Assembly (NCBI GenBank): GCA_035758845.1
Contig: DASTVZ010000217.1
Coordinates: 1-64,000 of the forward strand
From: JALZOC01 sp035758845
GTDB taxonomy: Bacteria; Acidobacteriota; Vicinamibacteria; Vicinamibacterales; 2-12-FULL-66-21
DNA length: 64,000 nt
Reading direction: 5' to 3'
Both the position numbers and the translations under genes were made by a program. The notes below the pieces were generated by a model. It had not been told where the DNA came from. It worked only from the letters and a program-made list of their open reading frames with translations, and searched no databases. Below, in pieces: positions 34,901-42,424 of the stretch (the first letter of the stretch is position 1; each line of letters starts with the position of its first letter).

Positions 34901-35397
34901 AACGCGCCCTCGTGATCGATCAGCGCTTCAATGGCGGCGGCGGCATCGATCAGGAGCTCCTCGCCATTCTGGCCGGCCGCCAATACCAGTACACCGTCGG
35001 GCGCGATGCCGGCTTCCAGCAGCCGCGGCCGCAGAATTTCTACGGGCCCATGGTGGTCATGCAGAACGAACGGTCGGCGTCCGATGCCGAGATGTTCCCC
35101 GCCGGATTCAAAGCGCTCGGCCTGGGCAAAGTCGTCGGCGTGCCGACGATGGGTGCGGTCATTGGGACGGGGTCGGCGACGCTACTCGACGGATCGACGA
35201 TTCGTACTCCGGGCAGTGGTGTGTGGACCGCCACTGGGGAGAACATGGAGAACTTCGGCGTGCCCCCGGACGTGCATGTCGACAACACGCCGGAAGATTT
35301 CCTGAAGAAGCGCGACGCGCAGCTCGAGAAGGCGGTCGAGGTTCTCAAACAGGAACTCTCGAGCAAGAAGACAACGGTCCCATCAGGCAGTAAATGA
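31942..35397 (+). CDS. Tricorn-like S41 family peptidase, exported
   Basis: A 1151-residue paralogue of the protease at 190-3606. A signal peptide (MLRRALLSALTLCLLPILSTPAAA) precedes two propeller-like regions with FSPDGRWIAFSSNRYGNYDV-type repeats (about 30-540), a Gly/Arg-rich insertion (RGRGGAGGAFGGGG and GGRGGGGGGATAG, about 660-740), a helical core with H791 in MHGADW, a PDZ domain (DGPADRDYLKIKEGHYIIA) and the S41 domain with nucleophile candidate S1047 followed by D1048 (NERSASDAEMF), and a Glu in TGENMENFGVPPD. GGAGG lies 6 bases before the ATG. It likely degrades oligopeptides outside the cytoplasm. Confidence 0.92.
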   Translation: MLRRALLSALTLCLLPILSTPAAAGPIKLARHPDYHAGRVAFSYLGDIWTANEDGTGVQRITDNSAREIYPRFSPDGRWIAFSSNRYGNYDVFVVPSAGGAPTRLTYHTGTDDVVGWTRDSQQVIFRSARGDGAFPNVAVLYQIAATGGMEKSLPVDWGYWGSFSPDGKSLAFNRHPAVWSRQHYRGSYAADLWVANLTSNTYTKLLGDERFNRFWPMWGADDSIYFVADPLPNDKSVKPGSFEARKSLNNIYKISAKGGQPVQVTKHTDGNVFWPSMSSDGKVIVYEDNFGIWKLDVASGRSTEIKLDIATDEKENQTEAVTVNNEVDAFDISPSGRRAVVSVRGQILTIATERGDITRLAPDKMASRNDAPKWSFDGKYIAFISDRSGRDEVWISDSDSKSPKKITDLDNEKGSLVWTPDSKMLLYTAGDKKLYSYNVADAKTAVVTSTDLGRLGSIGVSPDSKWVTFSKQDRTVRTHVYIAPITGGEERHISDDSLLYAENNAVWTADGRYIVFTSTEGASNGIATQGGLTTTMSLWALSLRDQDRDPTNRDIDNEAQGLAAEAAARQNTGRGNGAGTPAPVEVRIDWSGLARRARQISVPGTIITGLTPSPEGHSVALTVSTAGVGGGRGAVAAAPDSTAGMYIINIESDQQTRVPPAPPTTGPGGGRGRGGAGGAFGGGGSNMVFARDGRTLYFRSGTGLYAATLPATATTGANAPAGGGGRGGRGGGGGGATAGAGGTEANAANATARQVTYTATLEVDHKALRAQVFNEGWRIMKNRFYDGEMHGADWPAARKMYEPLLDYLVDPEELHTVMMMMIGQLNASHTGVSGGPAANQQSVQTRYPGFDLVADGSGLYKVGHIYKDGPADRDYLKIKEGHYIIAVDDHDLKASDNYWRYFTLAPGTKFHFMVNDKPVREGAWEVTITPVAGAAFGDLQYERWVDQRRDMVTKASNGEIGYLHIRAMDAPSLRQFQLDLAANRTKRALVIDQRFNGGGGIDQELLAILAGRQYQYTVGRDAGFQQPRPQNFYGPMVVMQNERSASDAEMFPAGFKALGLGKVVGVPTMGAVIGTGSATLLDGSTIRTPGSGVWTATGENMENFGVPPDVHVDNTPEDFLKKRDAQLEKAVEVLKQELSSKKTTVPSGSK

Positions 35398-35563
35398 ATC
35401 GCTCATCACTAATCACTGATCGCGAATCACTGATCGCTGAATCGGCGAATCGCTGAATCGCGAATCGGGCTGCGAGCCCCAGGAGATTTCGGATCCGTTC
35501 GAGGATTAGGGATTCGAGGATTCAAGGATCCGTGATTCACGATGAGTGATGAGTGATCAGTGA
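35398..35563. repeat. Iterated GAATC/ATCACTGATC spacer between convergent genes
   Basis: The left half repeats AATCACTGATC, GCGAATC and GCTGAATC; the right half repeats GATTCGAGGATTC, GATGAGTGATGAGTGATC and GATCAGTGATTA. TAATCACTGATC (left) and GATCAGTGATTA (right) are exact complements, so a long imperfect hairpin is possible. It may terminate transcription from both sides. No ORF is credible here. Confidence 0.65.
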
Positions 35564-37000
35564 TTAAGAATTCGCGCGCACATACTGAATTCGCACGCGC
35601 TGCTCGAGGATTGGCGCAATCGCGATCGCAAGGACGCGATCGAGCGAGGGCGGCTGTTTGTCGGGCGACGTCAGAAACTCAATCTCGAGTTGCGCGCTGT
35701 AAACGCTCAGGCCTGCCAGTGCCCACTTGAACCTGACCGCCTCGGCTTCGCCAATCATCGCGCGGAATTTCACGATTCCGTGTTTGCTGTCACGAAGCAC
35801 GTGTGCGATGAGGACGTCAGAGGGATCGGTGATCTCCCAGTCCTCACCGCGTGGGACGAACCGCGCGAGTATCTGTCCCGTTGCCGGCTCGACGAGTTCG
35901 TATCGCCGTTCCCAGAACAATCCGGGCGAATCTGCAGGAGTGATTTTCGCGAGATCCTTCCGTGCGGGGTGCTGCCTCAGCAATCCGTTCGTCCACGAAA
36001 ACGAGAACCACTTGCGTGTTGTGTGCGGAATGCACCGGATCTCGAAGTCGTTGCACGTGCGGGTGAACAAGCCCTCGATCAGCGTCAGCCGCGGATGCAC
36101 CGAGTACTGTGACTCGTCGAAGACTGCCGATGTGTCCGATCTCATTGGCACGTAGGAGGCCGTGTCGCGAGTCTGCGCGTTCACCGTAACGTTCGCGAAG
36201 GCAGGCATCGATGCTCCTGGCCTCTCGACATCGACTGGCAATTCCGCGGGCGAGATCTCCGTCGCCGGCGAGAGCGCGGCAACAACCGCTGCGAAGACGT
36301 AACCGGCGCACGTCCATACGAGCCGCTGGCTCGTGGCTCCGGCCGCACCTTCGTGCGTGGTCATCCACAGGGCCAGCGTCCGTGCGGCATCCGGATCGTC
36401 GGCGAGAACCGGCGCGAGAGCAGCGCCGATCCCATGCATCTCAGCAGAGACGATGACCGACGCGGCGATGTATCCTGTTTGCAGGAGAACTCCCGCGGCA
36501 ATGACGCGGGGGGAGAGTTTTGATGGCGCGACGATGCCAAGAAGAGAGGTAATCGCAAACAGTACAAGCGTCAGCGTCGCCAGTGACGGCAGCGCGTAGG
36601 CCAGCGCCATTGGGATGTACTCGAACCCTGAAGGATGGGGCCGTTCGGGCAGAACCGCCGCAAGGATCGCCTGCTCGGCACGCCACCACGACACGACGCC
36701 GGGCACCTGAAGCATCGCGAAACCGCACAGCAGAACGAGTAGGACCGTGACATGCGCCGGCGACGAACGATCGACCTCGCCCCGAACATCGCGCGCCAGG
36801 ACGGTGCGCGGTGGCATGACGAACGATGCAGTGATCGTCGAGAGCAGCAGCGCACCCGCGAGGGTGAACGCGAATGAGGGCAGAGATGCGATCACCGGGG
36901 GGGTGGCTTTCACCGCGAGCGCGCGAACCGCCATGCCGGCGGCGAATGCCGCGAGTCCCGCCGTAGACACGGCGACGACGAGCATTCGAAAAACAAGCAA
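35564..37000 (-). CDS. Polytopic membrane protein of unknown function
   Basis: A 478-residue protein. The N-terminal half has about six hydrophobic helices (MLVVAVSTAGLAAFAAGMAVRAL, FAFTLAGALLLSTITASFVM, VTVLLVLLCGFAMLQVPGVV, ALPSLATLTLVLFAITSLLGI, VIAAGVLLQTGYIAASVIV, VWTCAGYVFAAVVAAL). The C-terminal half (from about 290) is soluble and beta-rich: FTRTCNDFEIRCIPHTTRKW, FSWTNGLL, RRYELVEPATGQILARF, VKFRAMIGEAEAVRFKW. I do not recognise the family. Its last bases contain no ribosome site for a following gene, and it appears co-oriented with the alpha/beta hydrolase upstream. Confidence 0.75.
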   Translation of the reverse strand: MLVFRMLVVAVSTAGLAAFAAGMAVRALAVKATPPVIASLPSFAFTLAGALLLSTITASFVMPPRTVLARDVRGEVDRSSPAHVTVLLVLLCGFAMLQVPGVVSWWRAEQAILAAVLPERPHPSGFEYIPMALAYALPSLATLTLVLFAITSLLGIVAPSKLSPRVIAAGVLLQTGYIAASVIVSAEMHGIGAALAPVLADDPDAARTLALWMTTHEGAAGATSQRLVWTCAGYVFAAVVAALSPATEISPAELPVDVERPGASMPAFANVTVNAQTRDTASYVPMRSDTSAVFDESQYSVHPRLTLIEGLFTRTCNDFEIRCIPHTTRKWFSFSWTNGLLRQHPARKDLAKITPADSPGLFWERRYELVEPATGQILARFVPRGEDWEITDPSDVLIAHVLRDSKHGIVKFRAMIGEAEAVRFKWALAGLSVYSAQLEIEFLTSPDKQPPSLDRVLAIAIAPILEQRVRIQYVRANS

Positions 37001-37041
37001 GGCCGGTAGAGCGATGACTCGTCGGCCGATGATCCAGTCTC

Positions 37042-38364
37042 CTAGCGCGCGTTCGTCTGAACGCGAACACCGCCCGGATCGCCCGGGCGAAGTGGATTGG
37101 TGAACTTCATGCCAGCATCGGTGAGGTCCCCGAGCACATCATCACCTTCGGGGTGCTTCCCTGACCGCGCCCACGCCACCAGCGCGTCGAAGGCGTCGGC
37201 CTGTTCGGACGCACTGAAATTGCAGTGCCCGGGGCTCCGAATGATCCGCTGGACGAGCCATGAGGATTTGCCTGCGTTGTCGACCGTTCGCCGCAGCGAT
37301 TGTTCCAGCGATATCGGAACATAGAGATCACCGCTGCCGTGCAACGTGAGGACCGGACGGGCGATCTCTCCATCGAACGGGATGGCCTCTTCGTACGGCC
37401 CGTGCACGCTTCGAATTTCCGCATCCGCCGGCTTCCGGCGGACTGAACTGTTGATCGCAGCATCGGACAGCCCGAGCCCCTCGTCGATTTGATACTTCAC
37501 GTCCGTGTTCGAGGCGACTCGATTCCAGACATCGTCGCCGCGCCCGGCAACAGCGCTCGCATTCTCGAGGAAGCGAGACGCGAGACCATCGAGAGCAAAC
37601 GGTCTCGGCCCTCCGCTGATCTGGACCTGGACGCTCGCAAGCTGACGCCCCTTCTCCGTGTACGCCGGCGGCTTGCCGAGGATGGCGGTCAATCGCTCGA
37701 CGTCCTTTGCGCGCGTCGCCTGAGTGACTTTGACGCCACTGATCAACTCAGAGGCCGCTGCCACTGAGGTCAAGAAATCCATCTCTCCTGGACCCGATGC
37801 ACACAACGCAAGGCCGCCCGCGAACGTCGTCGGAAACTCCTGCATCCCCAGCAGCGTGATGTGACCGCCCATCGACACACCGGTCAAATACACGCGTTGC
37901 GGTGCGTTGCCGGGATACACACGTTTGAACAGGTCGATCAGTGCCATCGTGTCGAGAAGACCGTGACCGGGAACATATCCGTTGCAGCGATAGCTCGACG
38001 CAGCCCACGCGAAGCCGGCGGAAATCAGGTGCTCGCGAAACGGATCGCCCTGTCCGACACCCGGAACCCCAACGCGGAGTCGTGAGCCCTGCGCGCCGGC
38101 ATTCGCGACATAGCCGTGCGCCCAGAGCACGAGTTCGCCGTTCCAGTTGTCGGGAATCTCGATGCGGTAGGCGGCGCCATCGTGTTGTCCGAAGAACGCT
38201 TTCGCGCCAGAAAGTGCCGTGAATGTCGGGTCCGTTTGCTCCCAGCGCTGATCCGGGCACGGCACGGGCGTGACACCCGGCTTTCCCAGTTCACGCGTAC
38301 TGACGGCCGCCACAGCACCAAATGCGGCGAGCACAAACGCGACCACGATTGCGTTTCGGATCAT
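37042..38364 (-). CDS. Exported alpha/beta hydrolase
   Basis: A 440-residue exported esterase-like protein. A signal peptide (MIRNAIVVAFVLAAFGAVAA) is followed by an oxyanion-type LVLWAHGYVANAG, the nucleophile elbow TGVSMGGH, an acid residue probably in LHGSGDLYVPIS and the catalytic His in SPGHCNFSASE. A lid segment (about 190-310) separates the two halves. GGAG lies about 10 bases before the ATG; the ORF can be extended 11 codons. The distant resemblance is to tannase/feruloyl-esterase-like or prolyl-peptidase-like enzymes, with the substrate unknown. Confidence 0.82.
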   Translation of the reverse strand: MIRNAIVVAFVLAAFGAVAAVSTRELGKPGVTPVPCPDQRWEQTDPTFTALSGAKAFFGQHDGAAYRIEIPDNWNGELVLWAHGYVANAGAQGSRLRVGVPGVGQGDPFREHLISAGFAWAASSYRCNGYVPGHGLLDTMALIDLFKRVYPGNAPQRVYLTGVSMGGHITLLGMQEFPTTFAGGLALCASGPGEMDFLTSVAAASELISGVKVTQATRAKDVERLTAILGKPPAYTEKGRQLASVQVQISGGPRPFALDGLASRFLENASAVAGRGDDVWNRVASNTDVKYQIDEGLGLSDAAINSSVRRKPADAEIRSVHGPYEEAIPFDGEIARPVLTLHGSGDLYVPISLEQSLRRTVDNAGKSSWLVQRIIRSPGHCNFSASEQADAFDALVAWARSGKHPEGDDVLGDLTDAGMKFTNPLRPGDPGGVRVQTNAR

Positions 38365-38539
38365 GATGTTGATCTCCGCCGGGATTGTAGTAACCACTGG
38401 CGGTTTCCGCTACTTCCTCTTATCGGTTGGTCGTGCAGAAAGTGCAACGCCTGGCACCAAGAAGAAAAGGTTCTTAAGGATCAGGGCCCGGCGCGCATGG
38501 CAAACAATGTGCACACGGGCGACCTCAAAAGAGCCCGTC

Positions 38540-38881
38540 ATGCGCATCAAAGTTCAGGATGGCACCCCAATCAGTGGCGAGCGCAGCCTGTGCTGCACGT
38601 GCCGCTGCGCCACCATCATCCGTGGCCAATCTCTCGACGAGGAGCTCGTGTTCTGCAGTGCGCTCGGAGTACATGGCGTCCAGATCACGTTCAAGGTCAC
38701 ATCGTGTTCGGACTATGCCGATCTCCGTACCCCCTCATACCTGGAGATGATCCAGGATGCCTGGATCCTGCGGCCTGGTTCCCGCAAGCGACCCCCCGGC
38801 TTTGTTCGCGGCAGCGAACTGCAGCACGAGGAGTTGTTCGACCTGACATCCAACCTCGGCAGGAAGCCTGGGAAGCCCTGA
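38540..38881 (+). CDS. Small Cys-rich, probably metal-binding protein
   Basis: A 113-residue protein starting MRIKVQDGTPISGERSLCC. A CCTCRC cluster (C18, C19, C21, C23) and later C40 and C56 (LVFCSALG, TSCSDYADL) could bind zinc. The second half (SYLEMIQDAWILRPGSRKR, GFVRGSELQHEELFD) is helical. I recall similar short proteins in Acidobacteria, but no function. The ORF is open upstream to 38270 over the divergent hydrolase promoter; only the ATG at 38540 gives a sensible start, with a weak AAGAG ribosome site. It could be wrongly started. Confidence 0.65.
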   Translation: MRIKVQDGTPISGERSLCCTCRCATIIRGQSLDEELVFCSALGVHGVQITFKVTSCSDYADLRTPSYLEMIQDAWILRPGSRKRPPGFVRGSELQHEELFDLTSNLGRKPGKP

Positions 38882-38914
38882 GCCGTTTCTGCTCTGTTCT
38901 GCGCCTTCCAGAGT

Positions 38915-39583
38915 GTGAAGAGGAACCAATGCCGTGTCGGAATCACCCTGATCTTCCTCATCGCGGTAGCAGCTGCGGGAGCGTCGGCTCAATCGGCGCA
39001 AGTCATCCGGGGAGATGCGGCGGGAACAATCGGGTGGCTCGCCGCCGACACTCACTCACACTCGGCAGGACCATACGAACGCAACAATTGGTTCGACAGC
39101 TTCTTTACCTCCGTTTCGACCGGATGGCACTGGACCGATAACCTCAAGACCGAAGTCGATTTCGGGGTGGGGACCGAGTCGCGGGAATTCCACACGCAGC
39201 CAGTAACCATCGCGGGCCGCAGCACGTATCAGACGATCGAATCTCGATTCAAGCGGCGGACGATCGGCTTCAGTCAGCAGTATCAGTTCTTGCACAACGT
39301 CTGGTTCCACCCGCACGTCGCCGCTGGCGTCAACGTCACGTGGGAGAGACGGCGCGACGACCCCAGCACCATCTACTTCTACGATCCTGGCACAGGAACC
39401 AGCCGCTTCGAGCCGCCGAAACCCGGTAGCGAGCGGACATCATGGACCGCGAATCCCTTCGTTGCGATTGGCTACAAAGCCTACATGTCGGATCGCGTGT
39501 TTTTCCGCAACGACTTTCGACTGGCATTTCGCGGCGGCATCGACGAAACAACTCTTCGAATCGGATTGGGGTTCGACTTTTAG
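38915..39583 (+). CDS. Outer-membrane beta-barrel candidate
   Basis: A 222-residue exported protein starting at a GTG. A signal peptide (KRNQCRVGITLIFLIAVAAAGASA) is followed by alternating amphipathic strands (FFTSVSTGWHWTDNLKTEVD, STYQTIESRFKRRTIGFSQQ, WFHPHVAAGVNVTWERR, ANPFVAIGYKAYMSD, VFFRNDFRLAFRGG) and it ends in GLGFDF, an aromatic C-terminus as needed for BAM insertion. It would make an eight- to ten-stranded barrel. It is followed directly by a lipoprotein gene, suggesting a two-gene unit. The ribosome site is weak. Confidence 0.75.
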   Translation: MKRNQCRVGITLIFLIAVAAAGASAQSAQVIRGDAAGTIGWLAADTHSHSAGPYERNNWFDSFFTSVSTGWHWTDNLKTEVDFGVGTESREFHTQPVTIAGRSTYQTIESRFKRRTIGFSQQYQFLHNVWFHPHVAAGVNVTWERRRDDPSTIYFYDPGTGTSRFEPPKPGSERTSWTANPFVAIGYKAYMSDRVFFRNDFRLAFRGGIDETTLRIGLGFDF

Positions 39584-39594
39584 GGATGGCCGAA

Positions 39595-40023
39595 ATGTTC
39601 ATGACCTTGCAACGCACGATCGCCCTGATGCTGTGCGTCACTTTGGCGGCAGCCGGATGCGCGACAACTGGCACGATGGGAACTGCGCCCGCGTATGCCG
39701 GATCGCAGTCGAACGCCACCCGGAGCGTGCTCGTCGAGTACGTGCAGAAGCTGCCGCCCGGAACCCTCGTTCGCGTCGGACGATTTCAGGGGCACTCCGT
39801 TCGCGGCACGCTCATGAAAGCGACGGACCAAAGCCTCTTTATTCAACCAAAGACGCGGATTGCCGAACCAACCATCGAGATTCCGTTTGACAACGTGGTG
39901 GCAGTGACGCCGGAGCAGAAGAATGGCAACTCAGTGGGCCGCGCGATTGGTGCGGGTGCAGCGGCCGGAGCTGCCGCAACACTGGTCATCTTCCTGATCG
40001 CCTTCGCTTTGGCGGGGGACTGA
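39595..40023 (+). CDS. Small lipoprotein with a C-terminal membrane segment
   Basis: A 142-residue protein. The signal peptide ends in LAAAGC, a good lipobox. The body (VLVEYVQKLPPGTLVRVGRF, RGTLMKATDQSLFIQPKT, IEIPFDNVVAVTPEQ) resembles an Sm/Hfq-like small barrel as in other bacterial surface lipoproteins. The end AIGAGAAAGAAATLVIFLIAFALAG is a glycine-zipper-like helix. Three nearby ATGs are possible (39586, 39595, 39601); AGGG lies 9 bases before 39595. It follows the barrel candidate by 11 bases. Confidence 0.75.
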   Translation: MFMTLQRTIALMLCVTLAAAGCATTGTMGTAPAYAGSQSNATRSVLVEYVQKLPPGTLVRVGRFQGHSVRGTLMKATDQSLFIQPKTRIAEPTIEIPFDNVVAVTPEQKNGNSVGRAIGAGAAAGAAATLVIFLIAFALAGD

Positions 40024-40075
40024 CGCGAAAAAGGGAAAAGGGAAAAGGCAAAAGGAAACGTAGTACAGTTCGCGC
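40024..40075. repeat. Purine-rich AAAAGGG iterations
   Basis: AAAAAGGGAAAAGGG, AAAAGGC and AAAAGGAAAC run between two genes. A longer version of the same simple repeat is at 45546-45598. Confidence 0.5.
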
Positions 40076-41287
40076 ATGAAATTCTACGCTCTCCTAATCG
40101 TCTCTTCCCTTTCCCTTGCCATCGTCGTGCAAGAAACCGCACCGCTCACTCCAAAGACACTTCAGGCGGCGCTGGCGCAGAAGCCGGACGGAGCGGATGC
40201 AGAGAAACTCGCCGAACGTATTCGCGCGTACTACGGCGGCACTGAGACTCTGCTCAAGGGAGGGACGCCGAAGATCGAGGAACTGACGGTCGCGTGGGCG
40301 GTCGAGGCGCCGCAACTGGCGCCGAACGTCACGCCGCGTGTGGTGGCAGACGTTGGCGCGTTGAACCTGCCCCTGGTCAAGGTGGGAACGAGCGGCGTCT
40401 ACGCTGCCGTCGCGAATCTCTCGCACGGCGCCGCACTGACGTGGCATTACGAACTTGGACCGGATCGGCGCCTTGGCGGCTCGCAGCTCGAAGTGTACGA
40501 GACGCATCCTGACAGCCGCGAGCGTCAGGATGTCCCGAAGGGCACGGTCAAGCAGATGCCGCCATGGCAGAGCAAGATCTTCGAAGGCACGAAGCGCGAT
40601 TGGTGGGTGTATGTGCCGGCGCAGTATCGCCCTGAGAATCCCGCCGCGGTCATGGTGTTCCAGGATGGTGCCGGTCCCAAAGACTACGTGCCGGCGGTCT
40701 TCGACAACCTCATCGCAAAGGGCGACATTCCCGTCATGGTCGGCATCTTCATCCAACCGGGCACTCGCGCCGACGGCGGATCGAATCGCAGCTTCGAGTA
40801 CGACACCCTCTCGGATCAGTACGCGCGGTTCCTGCTCGAAGAGATTCTCCCGGAGGTCGAAAAGACGGTAAAGCTTCGGCATGATGCCGCCAATCGCGCG
40901 ATCTCCGGTGCAAGCAGCGGCGGCATCTGCTCGTTTACGGTGGCCTGGGAGCGACCGAACGAATTCAGCAAGGTGCTGTCGTGGATCGGCAGCTTCACCA
41001 ACATCGCCGCAGGAAAGACGCTGCGCGAGGGCGGGCACAATTACGAGGCCATGGTACGCAAGACATTTCCGCGCAAACCAATCCGGGTGTTTCTCCAGGA
41101 CGGTGCGAACGATCTCGACAACGCGAACGGCAACTGGCCACTCGCCAATCAAACGCTCGCCAAATCGCTCGCATACGCCGGGTACGACTACAAGTTCGAG
41201 TTCGGCCATGGATTCCACAGCAACCGTCACGGCCGCGCGATTCTCCCCGATTCGTTGCGGTGGCTCTGGCGGGATTACAGGCCGTAA
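40076..41287 (+). CDS. Exported esterase, enterochelin-esterase-like
   Basis: A 403-residue protein with signal peptide MKFYALLIVSSLSLAIVVQE. The N-terminal part (about 60-160) is an Ig-like carbohydrate-module-type domain (VTPRVVADVGALNLPLVKVG, HYELGPDRRLGG). The C-terminal alpha/beta hydrolase has RDWWVYVPAQYRPENPAAVM, the nucleophile in ISGASSGGICSF, acid residue in DGANDLDNANG and His in GHGFHSNRHG. The family includes Fes/IroE-type and carbohydrate esterase 1-like enzymes, so it could be a ferri-siderophore or sugar esterase. Confidence 0.85.
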   Translation: MKFYALLIVSSLSLAIVVQETAPLTPKTLQAALAQKPDGADAEKLAERIRAYYGGTETLLKGGTPKIEELTVAWAVEAPQLAPNVTPRVVADVGALNLPLVKVGTSGVYAAVANLSHGAALTWHYELGPDRRLGGSQLEVYETHPDSRERQDVPKGTVKQMPPWQSKIFEGTKRDWWVYVPAQYRPENPAAVMVFQDGAGPKDYVPAVFDNLIAKGDIPVMVGIFIQPGTRADGGSNRSFEYDTLSDQYARFLLEEILPEVEKTVKLRHDAANRAISGASSGGICSFTVAWERPNEFSKVLSWIGSFTNIAAGKTLREGGHNYEAMVRKTFPRKPIRVFLQDGANDLDNANGNWPLANQTLAKSLAYAGYDYKFEFGHGFHSNRHGRAILPDSLRWLWRDYRP

Positions 41288-41391
41288 TTCGGGTTCTGCG
41301 AGGTTCCACTGGGTTCTACGAGGTTCTTCCAGGTTCCATCGCCCTGCCAAGTCAGCAGCACCCCGCAGAACCTGGCAGAACCTTGTAGAAC
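41288..41391. repeat. Inverted GGTTCTAC tandem array between convergent genes
   Basis: The left half carries GGTTCTGCGAGGTTCCAC, GGTTCTACGAGGTTC and CAGGTTCC; the right half carries GCAGAACCTGGCAGAACC and TGTAGAACCTAGCAGAA, so the two halves pair. It probably forms a hairpin at the meeting point of the esterase and RidA genes. Related single-direction repeats occur at 51297-51349. Confidence 0.7.
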
Positions 41392-41781
41392 CTAGCAGAA
41401 TCCCCTCTTTCGCGCCGTCACCTCGATCTCGATTCGCATCCGCGGATCGGCTAGTCCTGCACAAATCATCGTCGCCGCGGGCCTGACGTTCCCGAGATAT
41501 TTGCGCAGCACAGGCCAGCACTGCTTGAACTGCGATCCGTCGGGAAGGATGTACGTGACCCGGACGATGTCTTCCAGCGTCGCGCCGGCATCGGCGAGCG
41601 CCGTGCGAATATTTCGGAAGCACTGTTCGGTCTGTTCGACGATGTCGTCTGAGATCGTCATTGCCGCGTAATCGAATCCGGTTGTTCCGGAAACGAAGAT
41701 CCACTCGTCATCGACGACCGCCCGCGAATATCCGATTTCCTCCTCGAACGTCGAGCCCGAGCTGATCAACCGCCGCGCCAT
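41392..41781 (-). CDS. RidA (YjgF/YER057c/UK114) family protein
   Basis: A 129-residue protein starting MARRLISSGSTFEEEIGYSR. It has the family landmarks: VVDDEWIFVSGTTGFD, QTEQCFRNIRTALADAGATL, DIVRVTYIL, the invariant RPAATMICAGL-like arginine region and MRIEIEVTARK. RidA proteins are trimeric and hydrolyse reactive enamines/imines made by PLP enzymes such as threonine dehydratase; ilvA lies far away in this window, so no linkage is claimed. GGAG stands 6 bases before the ATG. The open frame upstream passes through a GC-rich repeat and is not translated, as judged by composition. Confidence 0.9.
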   Translation of the reverse strand: MARRLISSGSTFEEEIGYSRAVVDDEWIFVSGTTGFDYAAMTISDDIVEQTEQCFRNIRTALADAGATLEDIVRVTYILPDGSQFKQCWPVLRKYLGNVRPAATMICAGLADPRMRIEIEVTARKRGFC

Positions 41782-41807
41782 CCCACACTCCGATTCGTTC
41801 CTAACTA

Positions 41808-41940
41808 CGAGGGGCTTCGCCCCTCGGACTCCCCGACACGCTCTCTCGCGAGCCGCTTCGCCGGCTCGCTCCGTTCGCGTGGCTCGCTTCGCTGCGCTCG
41901 CTCGCGTCTTTTTTCGCGCCGCCTTGCCTCGCCGAAGCAT
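41808..41940. repeat. GC-rich palindromic spacer
   Basis: It contains an 8-bp perfect hairpin CGAGGGGC-TTC-GCCCCTCG (41808-41826), followed by iterated GCTCGC/GCGAGC and GCTTCG motifs up to about 41940. It is a filler between the ridA gene and its upstream neighbour, similar in kind to 8011-8132. Confidence 0.55.
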
Positions 41941-41977
41941 CGGTCAATCAACGGGTGCGAAGACGGGTTGCGTGGGC

Positions 41978-42400
41978 TCATTCGCCCGCTCGTTCGCCAA
42001 TGGCGTAGCCGCGGTCGAACAACTGCCGCACGGAGTCCTTCTGCAAGACAATGATCGTGAAGACACCGAGCACCGTGCCGAACGGGAAAAACGCGCAGCT
42101 CAGTGCCGCCATGACGAGGCAGAAGACGTAGCTGCGGTGTTGCGTGAGGTAGCGGCCTGCCAATGCCATACAGACGGCATAGGCGAGGCCCATCACGAGC
42201 ATGCCGAGACCCATGACGATGAAGAGCATGCCAAACATTCGATCGGGCGCCTGCTCGTTGGGATCACCGAGCCTGCCCGAGAGCATCAACGCGCCCATGG
42301 TGATGTGAAAGATCGGAAAGAGCGAGAAGAGTCCAGCAAGGCCGGCCACGACGTAGTGAAACACAGCGAGTAATCGCAGGTTCTCGTTATCGCTCGTCAT
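41978..42400 (-). CDS. Small four-helix membrane protein
   Basis: A 140-residue inner-membrane protein with helices at about 10-38 (LAVFHYVVAGLAGLFSLFPIF), 55-75 (MFGMLFIVMGLGMLVMGLAY), 78-95 and 100-120 (VFCLVMAALSCAFFPFGTVL, VFTIIVLQKDSVRQLF). GAGGA lies 7 bases before the ATG. Proteins of this type are found next to many unrelated genes and I know no function. The C-terminal FDRGY motif recalls other small membrane proteins ending in FxRGY. Confidence 0.8.
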   Translation of the reverse strand: MTSDNENLRLLAVFHYVVAGLAGLFSLFPIFHITMGALMLSGRLGDPNEQAPDRMFGMLFIVMGLGMLVMGLAYAVCMALAGRYLTQHRSYVFCLVMAALSCAFFPFGTVLGVFTIIVLQKDSVRQLFDRGYAIGERAGE

Positions 42401-42424
42401 CTGAAGTCCTCGTCGCTCCGTCCG

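Noticed and set aside
40094..41704. 536-aa ORF on the minus strand
   Set aside because: Antisense shadow of the exported esterase, reading on through the GGTTCTAC repeat into ridA; no family motif.
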